This document shows, piece after piece, positions 49,801-59,700 of a DNA stretch of 64,000 nucleotides. A program made the position numbers and the translations under genes. Origin of the DNA: Oryzias latipes. Lineage: Eukaryota; Chordata; Actinopteri; Beloniformes; Adrianichthyidae. The notes under the pieces were generated by a model. That model made no database searches and had not been told where the DNA came from. It was given only the letters and a program-made list of their open reading frames with translations. Where the stretch lies: positions 23,169,871 through 23,233,870 of the forward strand of contig NC_019876.2 in assembly GCF_002234675.1 (NCBI RefSeq), read 5' to 3'. How positions within the stretch are numbered: position 1 is the first letter of the stretch; each line of letters opens with the position of its first letter.

Positions 49801-52800
49801 CAGAGGCACCATGACAGAACTTGCCTTTTCTTCTTCTACAACCATTTAGTTTTTTTAGATAGTTCTGCGTATGTCCAAATGACTTATTCCGACCAAAAGT
49901 GTGGCATATTTAAACGTTTGTTTTTCTGGGTCCATGTACACAGTTTAATTCTAATCCGATCTTTGATCCGATCAAAGATATTTTGCACATTCAACCGCAC
50001 CTAGTGTGTTCGTCCTGTGAGGAGGAACATTGTTAACCGCTCTCTTCAGACTGGGATCTTTCCCACATCCTTACAGTGTGCTTTGGTGAGACCCACCCTG
50101 AAGAACAGTGGTTAAGATGCTTCAAACCTGCCATTTTTAAGTAAAATTTACAAAAAAATAGTTTTTATTCAATTAAATGATTTTATTAATAGAAATTATA
50201 TTTGAGAAACATTTCAGTCTGGTTTTAGATCCCATCACTCCACAGAGATGGCGCTGGTCAAGGTTATTGTCACGAATTGTTTCTGGGACCTAATAATAGG
50301 ACAAATTCAGGAGTGCAAGAAACCAGATTTATTTTATTCTTTAACTTGAAGTCACCCAGGTCCTGGAGAAATACAGCCAATGCACAGATGCTAAGAAAAT
50401 AGTACAGGTTAGTGATGGGAAATGTACGGAGCCCGTGTCCTGACATTAAGATATTAAAATATATCTTGTTCCTACAGATTATTATCTTGTTCGCTCGAAA
50501 TACTATTCCGTTCCCACAAGATACTATTGCCTTCCCTCAAAATACTATTCCGTTCCCTCGAAATGATTAACTCGTGCAAACGCAATAATTATTTTGTTCG
50601 AATGCAATAATTATTCACGTCATAAGTCATTCACACGGATATGCCCTTCGTCGGTACGGCCGCAAAAGCCGCTTTCAGCGGTAACTTCGAACGAAATAAT
50701 TATTGCGTTCGCACGAGTTAATCTTTTCGAGGGAACGGAATAGTATCTTGTGGCAATGCAATAGTATTTGGTGCGAACGAGATAATAATCTGTGGGAACA
50801 AGATATATTTTAATGTTTTAATGTCAGAACTCGGTCAGAGAAGAGAAGGGCACTTGTTGGAGCGTGGTAGAACTCAGGAACGTGGGGTTCAGTCACAAGC
50901 ACCCTTGATTTTGCAATCTAAATAATCTCCAGAAGGGTCTCTGGGAAACCGTTCCAAAACTGCATAGGTGTGGGGACTTACGAAGCTTGGGGCAAAAATG
51001 GTCTTAGCAGGATGAAGCTGAGAGTATAGACCAAAGAAAGGCTGACCAGGTTAGCAGGAAGCCAGGCTGAGTGGCAAGCAGACAAGTAGACAAGCTGGCA
51101 GAGACCAGAGCAGGTGACTGCTTGCAGTGCAACGGTCCGGTGGAGAGTGAAGGGAAGCGGCAGAGCTGTAACCCTTGTGCTATCCTAGGCACTTTAATGT
51201 TGGGAGTTGGGTCATCTAGACCCACTAGACAGTGCTCTGAACCTTTTTCTTCAATGATTTGTGATCTTCACTGGTGTCCATGGATTACATGAAATCTTTC
51301 CACCTTTATCCACCTTTGTCATGGTAGGGAGAACACGTCAATGTAAGGGTGGGGTCATCTAAGATAGCACAAGTTATAGGAGAAGGCACAGTTGGAGGAA
51401 ATCAGACAATTAGCAGCAGCTGCCCTGCTGCCATGACAGTTATAAATGATCTCAGGTCCAACACGGACAAAGAAGAAACATCAGTTTCAGTGCAGCATTT
51501 GGCACAGTCCATTCTTTTAAACAGACTACATGACATGGTTGGAATCACTGGAATGGTACTCAGCTGGTTTGAATCCTAGCTCAAAGAAAGAGATTTTCTT
51601 GTCAGTGTAAGTGATGCGTCATCTGGGAGGCACGGACTGACATGTGGTGTGTGACAAGGTTCAGTCTTTTTATGGTTATGCTGATAACACCCAGTTATAT
51701 GTGGCTGCGTCTCCTGATGACTTAGGACCCGTTGATGACCTTTTAAGTTGTGTTTTAGATATTGAAACAGGGATAGGAGAGAACTTTCTAAAGCTAAATC
51801 AAGACAAAACAGACATTTAAATTGTCTGTCTTGAAGCTGAGAGAGAAAGGGTCCAATTCTGTTTATCAACTTTTAATCTGAATGTGTGCAGTAAAGTCAG
51901 AAACCTCTGTAAAACCTCTGTGTGATTCTAGATGCAGATTTCACCTTTGAAGCACACGCAAACCAAGTTACAAAGACTGTATTTTATCATCTTAGAAATA
52001 TTGACCAGGTGAGACCCTTTCTCTCCAAAGCCAGTGCTGAAATATTTATCCATGCTTTTATAATAGAATAGATTATTGTAAGGCTCTTCTTTCTGATTTC
52101 TTTCTAGTTCACAAAAGTTCAAATGGAACTGGACTCTCATTTTTATCAGATTTACTTTTAGTATATGACCCTCCCAGATCCCTCAGGTCCTCAGGTGCAG
52201 GTCTGCTGGTGGTCCCAAAAGTCAGAACTAAAACCCACAGCGAGGCCTCCTTTCAGCACTGTGGGCCTCGCCTGTGGAACGGCCAGCCTGAGGACGTGAG
52301 GGCTTCAGCCACTGTAGAGGTTTTTAAGAGAAAAACTTAAAAGTCATCTTTTTAATAAAGCCTTTATGTAGTTTTTAATTGTCCATGTGTTTTCATTTGA
52401 TTTTGTAAATCTTATTAACAATTAATTCGATTTATTTTGTGCTTGTGCATGTGTTGGGTTTTTATGTGTTTTTATTTATTTTACTTTATTATTAGTAGTA
52501 TTATGTTTACTATTTTAACTACTACTTTTTATCTTACTAATATATATTTTACTATGGGAAGCACTTTTAGATGCTTTGTAGCAGGAAAAGTACTACACAG
52601 CTGAAGGTGAATTTGAATGTTTTCCCAACCTAATTCCCATTGGTTCAGCTAATTTAGGATTTAGCATTCAAACGTGTTTGTAGCACAGATGACCATTTTT
52701 TCATCCCCACAGCTTGAGATGGTCATAAAATAAATGTACCCTGAATAGGTTTTTTCTGCGTCAGACTGGCGACCTGTCCAGGGTGCCCCCTGCCTTCGCC

Positions 52801-53823
52801 CACAAGTGGCTGGGATAGGCTCCAGGACCCCGTGACCCCGAAAGGGAATAAACGGAAGAAGATGAATGAATGAATGAAAAAAGTTTTTGCTGCAGTATTT
52901 TCAGGAAGGCATTTTTTTTGTCATAAAAATCACATATTTTCTAAGGTCACTATGTTATAATAGTTTTTTTTAGAAACACTAATGACGGTTAAAGAAGAAC
53001 AGTATGTGTCTCTAAATACCTCTTTTCTTTACCTTTAGCACCAAGCAAGCTGAGGATCACTCTGCTGGGGAAAACTGAAGCTGGGAAAAGCAGTCTGGGA
53101 AACACCATATTAGGAAATGATGCGTTCCCAGTCTGTCATTTCACTAGGTCTGAGCCCAATATCTGTGAAGTGCGGTCTGGGCTTGTTCACGGAAGAACCC
53201 TCACTGTGGTGGACACTCCAGGCTTCTTCTGCCCAGAGAGCTCTGAGCAGGAGCTGAAGCAGGAGATCCTGAGGTGTACCACAAGGTGCCCTCCTGGGCC
53301 CCATGCCTTTCTGCTCGTATTCAAACTAGAGAAATTCACAGAGCAGGAGGAAGAGGTCATAACAAAGATAGAGGAGTATTTCTCGGCAGAGGTTTTCAAG
53401 TTCTGTGTCATTGTTTTTACGCATGGCGACCAGTTACCTGAAGACACAAGGATCGAGACATTCATCTCCCAAAACACACGCCTGAGCAGTCTGCTGGAGA
53501 AGTGCGGTGGACGCTGTCATGTGGTCGACAACAAATACTGGATCCAGAACCAGCAGGATGAATACAGGAACAACCAGAAGCAGGTGGAAGGACTGCTCCA
53601 AACTATTGAGGAGGTTGTGAGACAAGCTGGAGGAGGATGCTACACCATAGAGATGCTGAACACCGGGCAGAGAAAACCAAACCCACAAGGGATCAGATTA
53701 TTTGATTATATAATCAAATACACAAGGAGACACCCAATAAGAGTGTTACTTGGTGTTATCATGGTCATAGCGATGATCTTTAAATACAGACAGAGGTTTT
53801 TGACAGATCGCACAGAATCATGA
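40874..53823 (+). CDS. GIMAP-C: AIG1-type GTPase (GIMAP family) with a 12-kb transposon-filled intron
   Basis: Exon 1 is 40874-40880 (ATG TCT G, then GTGAGT). Exon 2 is 53039-53823 after an acceptor reading CTTTAG. The joined frame begins [16 protein letters not shown] and gives 263 residues. The motifs are P-loop GKTEAGKS (about 13-20), [15 protein letters not shown] and [13 protein letters not shown]. The C-terminal helix ([13 protein letters not shown]) is a probable tail anchor followed by a basic end. The assignment of exon 1 rests on the identical 7-nt/phase-1 arrangement in GIMAP-A and GIMAP-B and on the adjacent IRF-like site. It lies 12 kb away, so a nearer alternative first exon cannot be excluded. 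Exon 2 itself is secure. The role is inferred from the family: immune membrane GTPase. Confidence 0.75.
41589..41602. repeat. Poly-G tract
   Basis: Fourteen consecutive G residues in the GIMAP-C intron. Confidence 0.9.
41890..43440 (+). mobile_element. L2/Rex-like LINE, part 1 (endonuclease region), host of nested insertions
   Basis: Broken frames read [40 protein letters not shown] and, near the end, ISDHSCVFF-like text. This is the order of the endonuclease domain in fish L2/Rex1-type LINEs. The element is interrupted at about 43441 by family A copy 4. It resumes at 49999 with the RT start and again at 51439. Many stops show it is old. Confidence 0.6.
44281..44871 (-). repeat. 3' LTR of the chromovirus
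   Basis: 591 bp with TG...CA ends. Overlapping ORFs of 123, 70 and 149 codons in it recur in the other LTR and are not genes. Confidence 0.92.
44872..44888 (-). promoter_or_regulatory. Polypurine tract of the chromovirus
   Basis: On the minus strand a G-run preceded by GTTGA and followed by TAC abuts the 3' LTR, the expected plus-strand priming site for reverse transcription. Confidence 0.6.
44883..48278 (-). CDS. pol: Chromovirus pol polyprotein (protease-RT-RNase H-integrase-chromodomain)
   Basis: Open frame of 1131 codons; translation is probably entered by frameshift near 48221 rather than at its first ATG. Visible in order are the protease active site DSGA (about 63-66) and the RT with YLDD (379-382). 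RNase H follows, with a TDHKNL motif. The integrase has an HHCC finger ([11 protein letters not shown]..., CTTCARSK) and D,D-35-E landmarks ([27 protein letters not shown]). The end is a chromodomain ([32 protein letters not shown]). No break was seen. In this family the chromodomain directs integration to particular chromatin. Confidence 0.92.
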   Translation of the reverse strand: MLLLWWSRTLCFTVRSAFKLPNPPLRDRSRGGNVNSQEKQSFLYIPVRLCWKTQTHASRALIDSGAEQSLIDHGLVSKLGLPVELLEAPVEASGLGGQHLSRITHRTKPVQLLTSGNHREVIQFFITQSTQTPIVLGYSWLKLHNPQFNWSLGHIINWSPYCSANCLSSALPSTLHHAVDSPSKINLDKIPSCYHDLRDVFCKSKASALPSHRPYDCEIKLLPGSTLPKGHLYNLSGPEKISMESYIQEALALGHIRPSSSPVGAGFFFVEKKDKSLRPCIDYRELNLITIKDKYSLPLISSVFDSVQGAHVFSKLDLRNAYHLVRVKEGDEWKTAFNTPLGHYEYLVMPFGLTNAPAVFQRLVNDVLRDFLNRFVFVYLDDILVYSDNLTQHEQHVRQVLTRLLENQLFVKAEKCEFHVNSVQFLGYIIEAGRIKPDPSKIEAVSAWEPPINRKKLQQFLGFANFYRRFIRNYSSIAAPLTRLTSTHQRFQWTPEAQQAFDRLKKLFVTAPILIQPDPTRQFIVEVDASDSGVGAVLSQKELTSGKLKPCAFFSKRLSTAEQNYDVGNRELLAIKLALEEWRHWLEGAEHPFIVWTDHKNLAYLRTAKRLNSRQARWCLFFDRFRFTITYRPGTRNVKPDALSRKYSTTENTITNTIVPSTCIIGALTWDIENRVLQAQGEEPGHAPCPQGTLYVPTSLRADVISWGHSSRLSCHGGVQRTLHLLRRRFYWPSMDKDVREYVAACTTCARSKTSNSAPAGLLQPLLTPSRPWSHIALDFVTGLPPSPGNTVILTIIDRFSKMAHFVPLAQLPSATETTQVLVDQVFRHHGIPLDIVSDRGPQFVSQVWKAFCSALGATVSLTSGYHPQSNGQAERANQELEAALRCLAAQNNEDWSQYIVWIEYAHNTHASSAIGVSPFEAALGYSPPLFPSQEFDLAVPSVQQHLRRCQRVWRQTTEALLRTKEGNCRIANRHRVVGPVYQPGQKVWLSARNIPIQATSRKLAPRFIGPYTIERIINPTCVRLRLPRALKVHPSFHVSQIKPVQDSPLCPPSASPPPARVIDGAPAYTVSRVLDIRRRGRGHQFLVDWEGYGPEERSWISRSLILDPSLVEDFFRAHPDRRPGPPGGGR
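48185..48227 (-). promoter_or_regulatory. -1 ribosomal frameshift signal (gag-pol)
   Basis: Slippery heptamer T TTA AAC at 48227-48221, in the correct gag reading phase (CGT TTA AAC). After a 7-nt spacer an 8-bp perfect hairpin follows, CCCCCCGC paired with GCGGGGGG. The gag stop is in the loop. Slipping -1 gives the pol frame AFKLPNPPL, which is open to the end of pol. Confidence 0.85.
48203..49231 (-). CDS. gag: Chromovirus gag protein
   Basis: 342 codons. The ATG at 49231-49229 lies in the last six bases of the 5' LTR, so no separate leader exists. The middle is capsid-like ([29 protein letters not shown]). The C-terminus has one CCHC zinc knuckle, [14 protein letters not shown] (CX2CX4HX4C). 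The stop TAA at 48205-48203 lies in the loop of the proposed frameshift hairpin. It overlaps pol by 76 nt in the -1 frame. Confidence 0.9.
   Translation of the reverse strand: MTERTGPTPDPADPEGLRLAVTQQGIMLGRQADALTQMASAQQDLFRRLDGLTQTLLELTGHSANSATGSSVLSSGNIAASSSGSANPPENFRLQPEPFLGDVEACGGFLLQCQLIFQQAPRYYHSDHSKITLIINSLRNKALQWAQAFVSANPITHLRYEHFLNEFRLIFDQPRKREEATRKLLNLKQRNRTVSEHVIDFRILAVEAGWPDLALKGIFYQSLNETIKDHLCTQPEANSFEDLVTAALRSDIRLRERHHDRQQAPKKNLNSPGLSTITALPPHRMDFLTSPKPSEEPMQIGHSKLSAEERQKRKEEGSCFYCGGQGHFVSQCARRLNFRTPR
49214..49224 (-). promoter_or_regulatory. Putative self-priming primer binding site
   Basis: On the minus strand AACGAACTGGC begins 1 nt after the 5' LTR. Its exact 11-nt complement (GCCAGTTCGTT) is at 49688-49678 in the 5' LTR, just downstream of a TATA-like TACTTAAG. 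No match to a tRNA 3' end was evident. Confidence 0.6.
49226..49816 (-). repeat. 5' LTR of the chromovirus
   Basis: Same length and ends as the other LTR. If transcription starts at about 49688, U3 is about 128 bp. A TATA-like TACTTAAG lies about 30 nt before that point. Confidence 0.9.
49999..50262 (+). mobile_element. L2/Rex-like LINE, part 2 (RT start)
   Basis: Plus-strand frames read [18 protein letters not shown]-like text and then the degenerate FRSHHSTE-like segment. This continues the LINE broken at 43440. It is interrupted again at 50268 by a solo LTR. Confidence 0.55.
50440..50827. mobile_element. Long palindromic MITE (388 bp)
   Basis: The left arm (CTGACATTAAGATATTAAAA and following) is the near-complete reverse complement of the right arm ending at 50827. 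Paired blocks include 'gattattatctcgttcg' and 'atactattccgttccc'. The axis is near 50633. It is non-coding and could form a long cruciform or hairpin RNA. Confidence 0.75.
51176..51373 (+). mobile_element. piggyBac-like MITE, copy 3
   Basis: CCCTTGTGCTATCCTAGGC at the left and 'gatagcacaag' at the right, where the last bases and the TTAA are lost. Confidence 0.7.
51439..52615 (+). mobile_element. L2/Rex-like LINE, part 3 (RT core to C-terminus)
   Basis: Resumes with [53 protein letters not shown] and [12 protein letters not shown]. It ends with [20 protein letters not shown] and [20 protein letters not shown]. These are RT thumb and C-terminal signatures of L2/Rex1-type LINEs. It has multiple stops. 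Confidence 0.7.
52760..52870 (+). repeat. LINE/SINE 3'-tail fragment with (GAAT)n
   Basis: 'gcgacctgtccagggtgccc', 'ggctgggataggctccagga' and a short (GAAT)n end. Related to 31500-31650. Confidence 0.5.
53039..53823 (+). CDS. Exon 2 of GIMAP-C (complete AIG1 domain)
   Basis: The frame is open from the acceptor at 53038 to TGA at 53821-53823. It encodes 260 complete codons of the GTPase and its tail anchor. The small exon 1 supplies only the start codon, serine and one base. Confidence 0.9.
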
Positions 53824-54284
53824 ACTAAACAGAAGTTATTTTCTCCAGATTCATTAAATACTTTCATTAAGTAAATACTGATGAAGAAATGGATCATTTG
53901 AATTTATGACTGCTTCCCTGCTTAGTCTGGGTCGATCTGTCTGTTAGCAACTTGTCTCTAAAACAGGGATAGGCAACTTTAATGGTTGGGAGGGCCACAG
54001 TTTTTCTTCATCACTGCCAGAGGGTTGCATCGGATTGCACACTTCCATAAATCAGATAGGAAAAAGGCTTTTTAGTTCAGATCAAAATATTTAAATTCAT
54101 TAATTTGGTTTATTGAACCAACATAGGACATCGTAACCTCAATTATTTCATGCTCAAATGTATTTCAAAAGGACTGAAGGAAACAAAAATAAACACATTC
54201 CTGAATTTTTCTTCAGTGGAAAGACTCTTGTGAATCAAAACCATAGTGGCACAAATTTGTTAAACAGCACTAAAACATTAACCC

Positions 54285-54483
54285 TTGTGCTATCGTAGGC
54301 ACTTTAACATTGGGAGTTGGGTCATCTAGACCCACTAGACAGTGCTCTGAACCTTTTTTCTTCAATGATTTGTGATCTTCACTGGTGTCCATGGATTACA
54401 TGAAATCTTTCCACCTTTATCCACCTTTGTCGTGGCAGGGAGAACACCTCAATGTAAGGGTGGAGTCATCTAAGATAGCACAA
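54285..54483 (+). mobile_element. piggyBac-like MITE, copy 4 (intact ends)
   Basis: Flanked by TTAA on both sides, with inverted ends CCCTTGTGCTATC and GATAGCACAAGGG. This is the best preserved of the four copies. Confidence 0.8.
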
Positions 54484-54589
54484 GGGTTAAGTGCAACAAA
54501 TACATTATGGTTAATTTCCGCATATACAGTAAGTGCAACCTCAGCCACAGCTCTCCGTAAGACCTGGTTCCCTCAATGAGACTTTTGCA

Positions 54590-54740
54590 GCTTCACTTGC
54601 TGGCGCACAATAGACTGAATGTCAATGTCAAACTCTGTGCATCAAATCTGCATCAGGTGAAAAAGTGTGTCATCCTTGAGCCTGTTTCTTTCTTTTGACT
54701 TGATGAGCTTCATTGTTGAAAAGCTGCTTTGTCTGAAGGT
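54590..54740 (-). mobile_element. hAT transposase C-terminal fragment
   Basis: The minus strand reads SSFSTMKLIKSKERNRLKDD, TLFHLMQI, a stop, then TEFDIDIQSIVRQQVKLQKS. The FSTMK.IKS..RNRL..D pattern is the hAT dimerisation region. The element probably extends to about 53960, where 'gggataggcaac' resembles a hAT terminus. Confidence 0.55.
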
Positions 54741-54752
54741 TCCTTTTTTACT

Positions 54753-54753
<1 letters not shown>

Positions 54754-54784
<31 letters not shown>
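54754..54784. repeat. (CA)n microsatellite
   Basis: About 15 CA units. Confidence 0.95.
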
Positions 54785-54788
<4 letters not shown>

Positions 54789-55488
54789 CTTCAGACCCAT
54801 GAGACATGTTGATAGACTGGGGAAAGGTGGGATGTGGTGTTACCCTTGCGTTTGGGCCTCACAACCAGCAGGCTTTGCAGTTGCTATGGGCTATGGGTCT
54901 GATTGTGTTTGTATATAAGATGATTTGCCCGCCTTTTTTCAGTTGTTGTTGGCATATGAATGAATAAAGCGTCACGTTCTGAAGTCCAGACGCGTCTCCT
55001 CATCATTTGCCACAGGAACACCATTTTCTAAATGAAATAAAATTATTGTTTATAGTTTAAAACATTTTGTAGAATTAATTATCGATAACTGACTAATAAA
55101 ATATAAAAATTTCTATATCTATATATTTAGTCTTGATTTCCTAACCTGAGGACATTGCTATTTTGTAGTACCACAAATCACCACAAGGGGATGCTCTTAC
55201 TGAATTGGGTTTGATAGAAAAAAACTAGTAAAAAATCATCCTCAGATTAGAAACATTTGGACATTTTATGTAATTTCTATTAATGTTTTGAAATGTATTC
55301 ACAGAGTCAAAATTGCTTTTAGCCAGGCCACTAACTTTAATTTGTTTGCTCACCTCAAAGCAACATAACAAAACATAGAAAACCTTCAACTTTAAAAGGT
55401 TTTTAACAGCATGACAGCTAAAATTTAAATAAAAAAGTGTTGATGCATAATTTGGTCAAATAAAAACACAGCAAATTTTAACAATAAC
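54785..55488. other. Unassigned intergenic sequence
   Basis: No gene recognised. 54940-55010 contains AATAAA and a GC-richer stretch that could be a retroelement end. Confidence 0.35.
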
Positions 55489-55582
55489 CTGTTTTTCCAG
55501 GGACTTTTCTCATTGTGATGAACTCCATTAAAGTTTTTTTGACAGCTTCCACTTCCTCGTCACTCGTGTTTCCTGGATGATC
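55489..55582 (-). CDS. Possible single coding exon of an unidentified gene or transposon
   Basis: The minus strand has an acceptor (TTTTTTATTCAG), a 94-nt open stretch (DHPGNTSDEEVEAVKKTLME, FITMRKVPGKT) and a donor (CAG|GTTATTG). The pattern EEVEAV...LM.FI....VPGK resembles a C-terminal motif I associate with many uncharacterised fish proteins. No partner exons were found, so it may be an orphan remnant. Confidence 0.35.
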
Positions 55583-55914
55583 CTGAATAAAAAACAATAT
55601 TCACTTAAAGTTTCTCAAATAAATGATAGGTGAGACAGACAAATGTATAGTGTGGTGCTATTTTGATAGTGTACAAATAAAAGGAAGAAGCCACTGGAAC
55701 ATGAAACTCAATTTTTAAATGGAGCCTGGTAGGTCACAAACCCCAGGAGAGCATTTCAAACCCCAGTGATGGTGATGTAATGTGTCCACAAAGAGGGACA
55801 GTGTTTTCATGTGCAGATACCAAAACCAAATAAATAAAGAAAGTTGTTTCACTTACTGATCACTACTTACTGGGAGAGTGAGTGGATAGCTACTTTGAAT
55901 GTAATGACTTAGAC

Positions 55915-56755
55915 AGGGAAAACCAGAGTTGACCAACATGATGGAAAGAAGAATAGTGGATGTCCAGTGAGTTTTTAGACAAGATAGCTGTTGTGGAGAA
56001 GAAAATAGGAGAAAGGAGAAAGTGAGTAAGAAGATTAAAGGCAGGTGGTCCTCTTAACAGAGTTTCTTACTGGACTGTTGAACAAGATCTTGGAGAGTGA
56101 GAAGATGTATGGGGAATGGAGGAGAAGTGTTCTGGTTCCATTTTCAAGAAGAAGGGAGATGTCCAGAGTTGTGGAAATCACAGAGGAATAAAGCTGATGA
56201 GTTACAAAGAAGTTATGGAAAAGAGTAATGGAAGCTAGACTGAGGTCAGAGGTGAACATTTATGAGCAACAGTATTGTATCCTCTACTGAAGACTATATT
56301 TGCTGTCATGTTCCAGGAGAAGAAGAGAGAAGGTCAGAAGGAGTTGCTTAGTGTCTTTGTAGATCCAGAGAAGGTCTATGACAGGATCTGGAGTCTGGAG
56401 CAGTCTGGAGCAGCTTAGAAGAACATCTGAGATGTTCAGGACATGGATGAGAGCTGGAAGACAGACGATCTGTAGGTGCGACAAAGGAGTTCAAGGTTGA
56501 GGCGGGACTGCACAAAGGATAAGCATTGAGGTTCTTCTGGTTTCTGTGATGATGGACAGACTGACAGATGAAGTTAGACAAGAATGTCTGTGGACCATTA
56601 GGTCAGCAGATGACACTGATCTGTAGTGAGCAGGGAGTAGCTGGAGGAACATCTAGAGAGGTGGAGATTTGCTCTGGAAAGGAGAGGAATAAAGGTCAGC
56701 TGAGTATCAGTGTGTAAATGAGAGGAAATCTAGAGGAGCAATGAGGTTACAGGGA
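55915..56755 (+). mobile_element. Older RTE LINE copy, decayed, host of the intact RTE
   Basis: From about 56050 the text parallels the RT region of the intact copy ('cttggagagtgagaagatg', 'ggaggagaagtgttctggtt', 'agaggtggagatttgctctg') with many deletions. It is cut at 56755 and resumes at 59902 for a few dozen bases ('gctgagggtgagacgatgg'). Confidence 0.7.
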
Positions 56756-59700
56756 ATCTAGCCACAGGGGTTGCAAGCCAGTAACTTCTGTGCCGGTCCC
56801 AAGCCCGGATAAATAGAGAGGGTTGCGTCAGGAAGGGCATCCGGCGTAAAAATTGCCAAAATAACCATGCGAATCATCCACAACACTTTAGACATACCGG
56901 ATCGGTCGAGGCCCGGGTTAACAACGACCGCCACCGATGCTGTTAACCTACAGGGTGTCGGTGGAAATTTGACTACTGTTGGTGGAAGAAAGAGGGGAGG
57001 CAGAAGGGTCCGTGGCCAGAGAGAGAAGGGAAAAGGCAGGAACATAGGTTTGAGAATAGGGACTCTTAACGTTGGCACAATGACAGGGAAAGGCAGAGAG
57101 CTGGCAGACATGATGGAGAGAAGGAAGGTAGATGTACTGTGTGTGCAGGAGACAAGGTGGAAGGGCAGCAAGGCACGTAGTATTGGAGGAGGATACAAAC
57201 TGTTCTATCATGGTGTTGATAGGAAGAGAAACGGGGTAGGAGTGATTCTGAAGGGGGAGTTTGTAAACAGTGTTCTAGAGGTGAAAAGACTCTCAGACAG
57301 GATGATGAGCCTAAAGTTAGAAATTGAAGGGGTGATGGTGAATGTAGTCAGTGGGTATGCGCCACAGGTTGGCTGTGAGTTAGAAGTGAAGGAGAGATTC
57401 TGGAGTGAGTTGGATGAGGTCATAGAGAGTTTTCCCAGAGGAGAGAGAGTTGTTATTGGAGCAGACTTTAATGGGCATGTTGGTGAGGGCAACAGAGGTG
57501 ATGAGGAGGTGATGGGCAGGTTTGGTGTGAAGGAAAGGAATCTGGAGGGACAGATGGTGGTGGACTTTGCGAAGAGGATGGAAATGGCTGTAGTCAACAC
57601 TTACTTCCAGAAGAGAGAGGAACATAGAGTGACATACAGAAGTGGAGGTAGGAGTACTCAGGTGGACTACATCCTATGTAGACGAGGTCATTTGAGAGAG
57701 GTTAATGACTGCAAAGTGGTGGTAGGAGAGAGTGTAGCCAGACAGCACCGCATGGTGGTGTGTAAGATGACTCTGGAGGTCAGGAAGAAGAAGAGAGGGA
57801 AAACAGAAAAGAAGACCAAGTGGTGGAAGCTACAGAATGAAGAAACTTGTGAGGAATTTAGGCAGAAGTTGAGGCAGGTCCTGGGTGGTCAGGATGAGCT
57901 TCCAGAGGACTGGGAAACTACAGCAGAAACTATCAGGGAAACAGGTAGGAAGGTGCTAGGTGTGTCATCTGGAAAGAGGAAAGACGGTAAAGAGACTTGG
58001 TGGTGGAATGAGGAAGTACAGGAATGCGTCCATAGGAAGAGGTTGGCTAAAAGGAAGTGGGATGTAGAAAGGACTGAGGAAGGTAGACAGGAGTACAAGG
58101 AAGCGCAGCGTAGAGTGAAGAGAGAGGTGGCAAAGGCCAAACAGAAAGCTTACGATGAGCTATATGACAGGTTAGACACAAAGGAAGGAGAGAAGGACTT
58201 GTACAGGCTAGCCAGACAGAGAGACAGAGATGGGAAGGACGTGCAACAGATAAGGGTGATTAAGGACAGAGATGGAAAGGTGCTAACAACCCAAGAGAGT
58301 GTACAGAAAAGATGGAATGAGTATTTTGAGGAGCTGATGAACGAGGAAAATGACAGGGAAAGAAGGGAGGAAGATGTGGTTGTTGTGGAGCAGGAAGTAG
58401 CAGAGATTGGAAAGGATGAGGTTAGGAAGGCTCTGAAAAGGATGAAGAGCGGAAAGGCCGTTGGTCCTGATGACGTACCTGTGGAGGTATGGAAGTGCCT
58501 AGGAGAGACAGCAGTGGAATTTCTAACAAGGTTGTTCAATAGGATTTTAGAGAGTGAGAAGATGCCTGAGGAATGGAGGAGAAGCGTTCTGGTCCCGATC
58601 CTTAAGAACAAGGGTGACACGCAGAACTGCAGCAACTATAGAGGAATAAAGTTGATGAGCCACACAATGAAGCTGTGGGAAAGAGTAGTGGAAGCCAGGC
58701 TTAGGAAGAAGGTGGAGATTTGTGAGCAGCAGTATGGTTTCATGCCCCGTAAGAGCACCACTGATGCCATTTTTGCTTTGAGAATGTTGATGGAAAAGTA
58801 CAGAGAAGGTCAGAAGGAGCTGCATTGTGTGTTCGTAGATTTAGAGAAGGCGTATGACAGGGTGCCGAGGGAGGAGCTGTGGTACTGTATGAGGTCGTCT
58901 GGAGTGGCAGAGAAGTATGTCAGAGTAGTTCAGGACATGTATGAGAGAAGTATGACGGTGGTGAGATGTGCTGTAGGTCAGACAGAGGAGTTCAAGGTGG
59001 AGGTGGGACTACACCAAGGATCAGCTTTGAGTCCTTTTTTGTTTGCTATGCTGATGGACAGGCTGACAGACGAGGTAAGACAGGAATCTCCCTGGACAAT
59101 GATGTTTGCGGATGACATTGTAATTTGCAGTGAGAGTAGAGAGCAGGTGGAGGAACAGCTAGAGAGGTGGAGGTTTGCTCTGGAAAGAAGAGGCATGAAG
59201 GTCAGTCGTAGTAAGACAGAATACATGTGTCTGAACGAGAGGGATCAAGGTAGAAGCGTTAGGTTACAGGGGGCTGAGGTGAAGAAGGTGCAGGAGTTTA
59301 AGTACTTGGGGTCTACAGTTCAGTGTGATGGGGAGTGTGGAAAAGAGGTGAAGAGGCGAGTGCAGGCAGGTTGGAGCGGTTGGAGGAAAGTGTCAGGAGT
59401 GTTGTGTGACGGAAGAGTGCCAGCAAGACTCAAAGGAAAGGTGTACAAGACAGTGGTGAGACCAGCTCTGCTCTATGGGTTAGAGACGGTAGCAGTGAGA
59501 CAGAGACAAGAGGCTGAGATGGAGGTAGCGGAGATGAAGATGTTGAGGTTCTCCTTAGGAGTGACCAGGTTAGACAGGATAAGGAACGAGTACATCAGAG
59601 GGACGGCTCATGTTGCCTGTATTAGCGGCAAAGTCAGAGAAGCCAGACTGAGATGGTTTGGACATGTTCAGAGGAGGGATAGTGGATATATTGGTAGAAG

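Larger units (their letters stand above)
44281..49816 (-). mobile_element. Full-length Ty3/gypsy chromovirus (sushi-like), 5.5 kb
   Basis: LTRs at 44281-44871 and 49226-49816 are both 591 bp, start TGTCATGACTC and end CACCATGACA. The ORFs read through each LTR are identical, so the insertion is young. The target duplication is GAACT (44276-44280 and 49817-49821). On the minus strand the order is 5' LTR, gag, pol (protease, RT, RNase H, integrase, chromodomain), polypurine tract, 3' LTR. Both ORFs are open. A C-terminal chromodomain places it in the chromovirus branch. It inserted into family A copy 4 inside the GIMAP-C intron, antisense to the gene. Confidence 0.92.
43441..49998 (+). mobile_element. 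Terminal-repeat DNA element, family A, copy 4 (split by the chromovirus)
   Basis: The left end GTAGCTGCAGTTACATGG and the right end 'cacattcaaccgcacctag' are approximate inverses, matching the family A termini. The body resembles copies 2 and 3. It is split at 44280/49817 by the gypsy element, with its GAACT site duplicated. Confidence 0.65.
50268..51438. mobile_element. Solo LTR with two nested MITEs
   Basis: Begins TGTCACGAATTG, ends GCCATGACA, and is flanked by GTTAT (50263-50267 and 51439-51443). It splits the LINE reading frame at the same codon region. It carries a palindromic MITE (50440-50827) and a piggyBac-like MITE (51176-51373). Without them it would be about 590 bp. Confidence 0.7.

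Noticed and set aside
50440-50827. Possible CRISPR-like or integron repeat
   Set aside because: One long palindrome without spaced direct repeats, in a eukaryotic context; best read as a MITE.
58150-58635. 161-codon minus-strand ORF
   Set aside because: Antisense shadow of the intact RTE ORF; low-complexity Ser/Leu reading.
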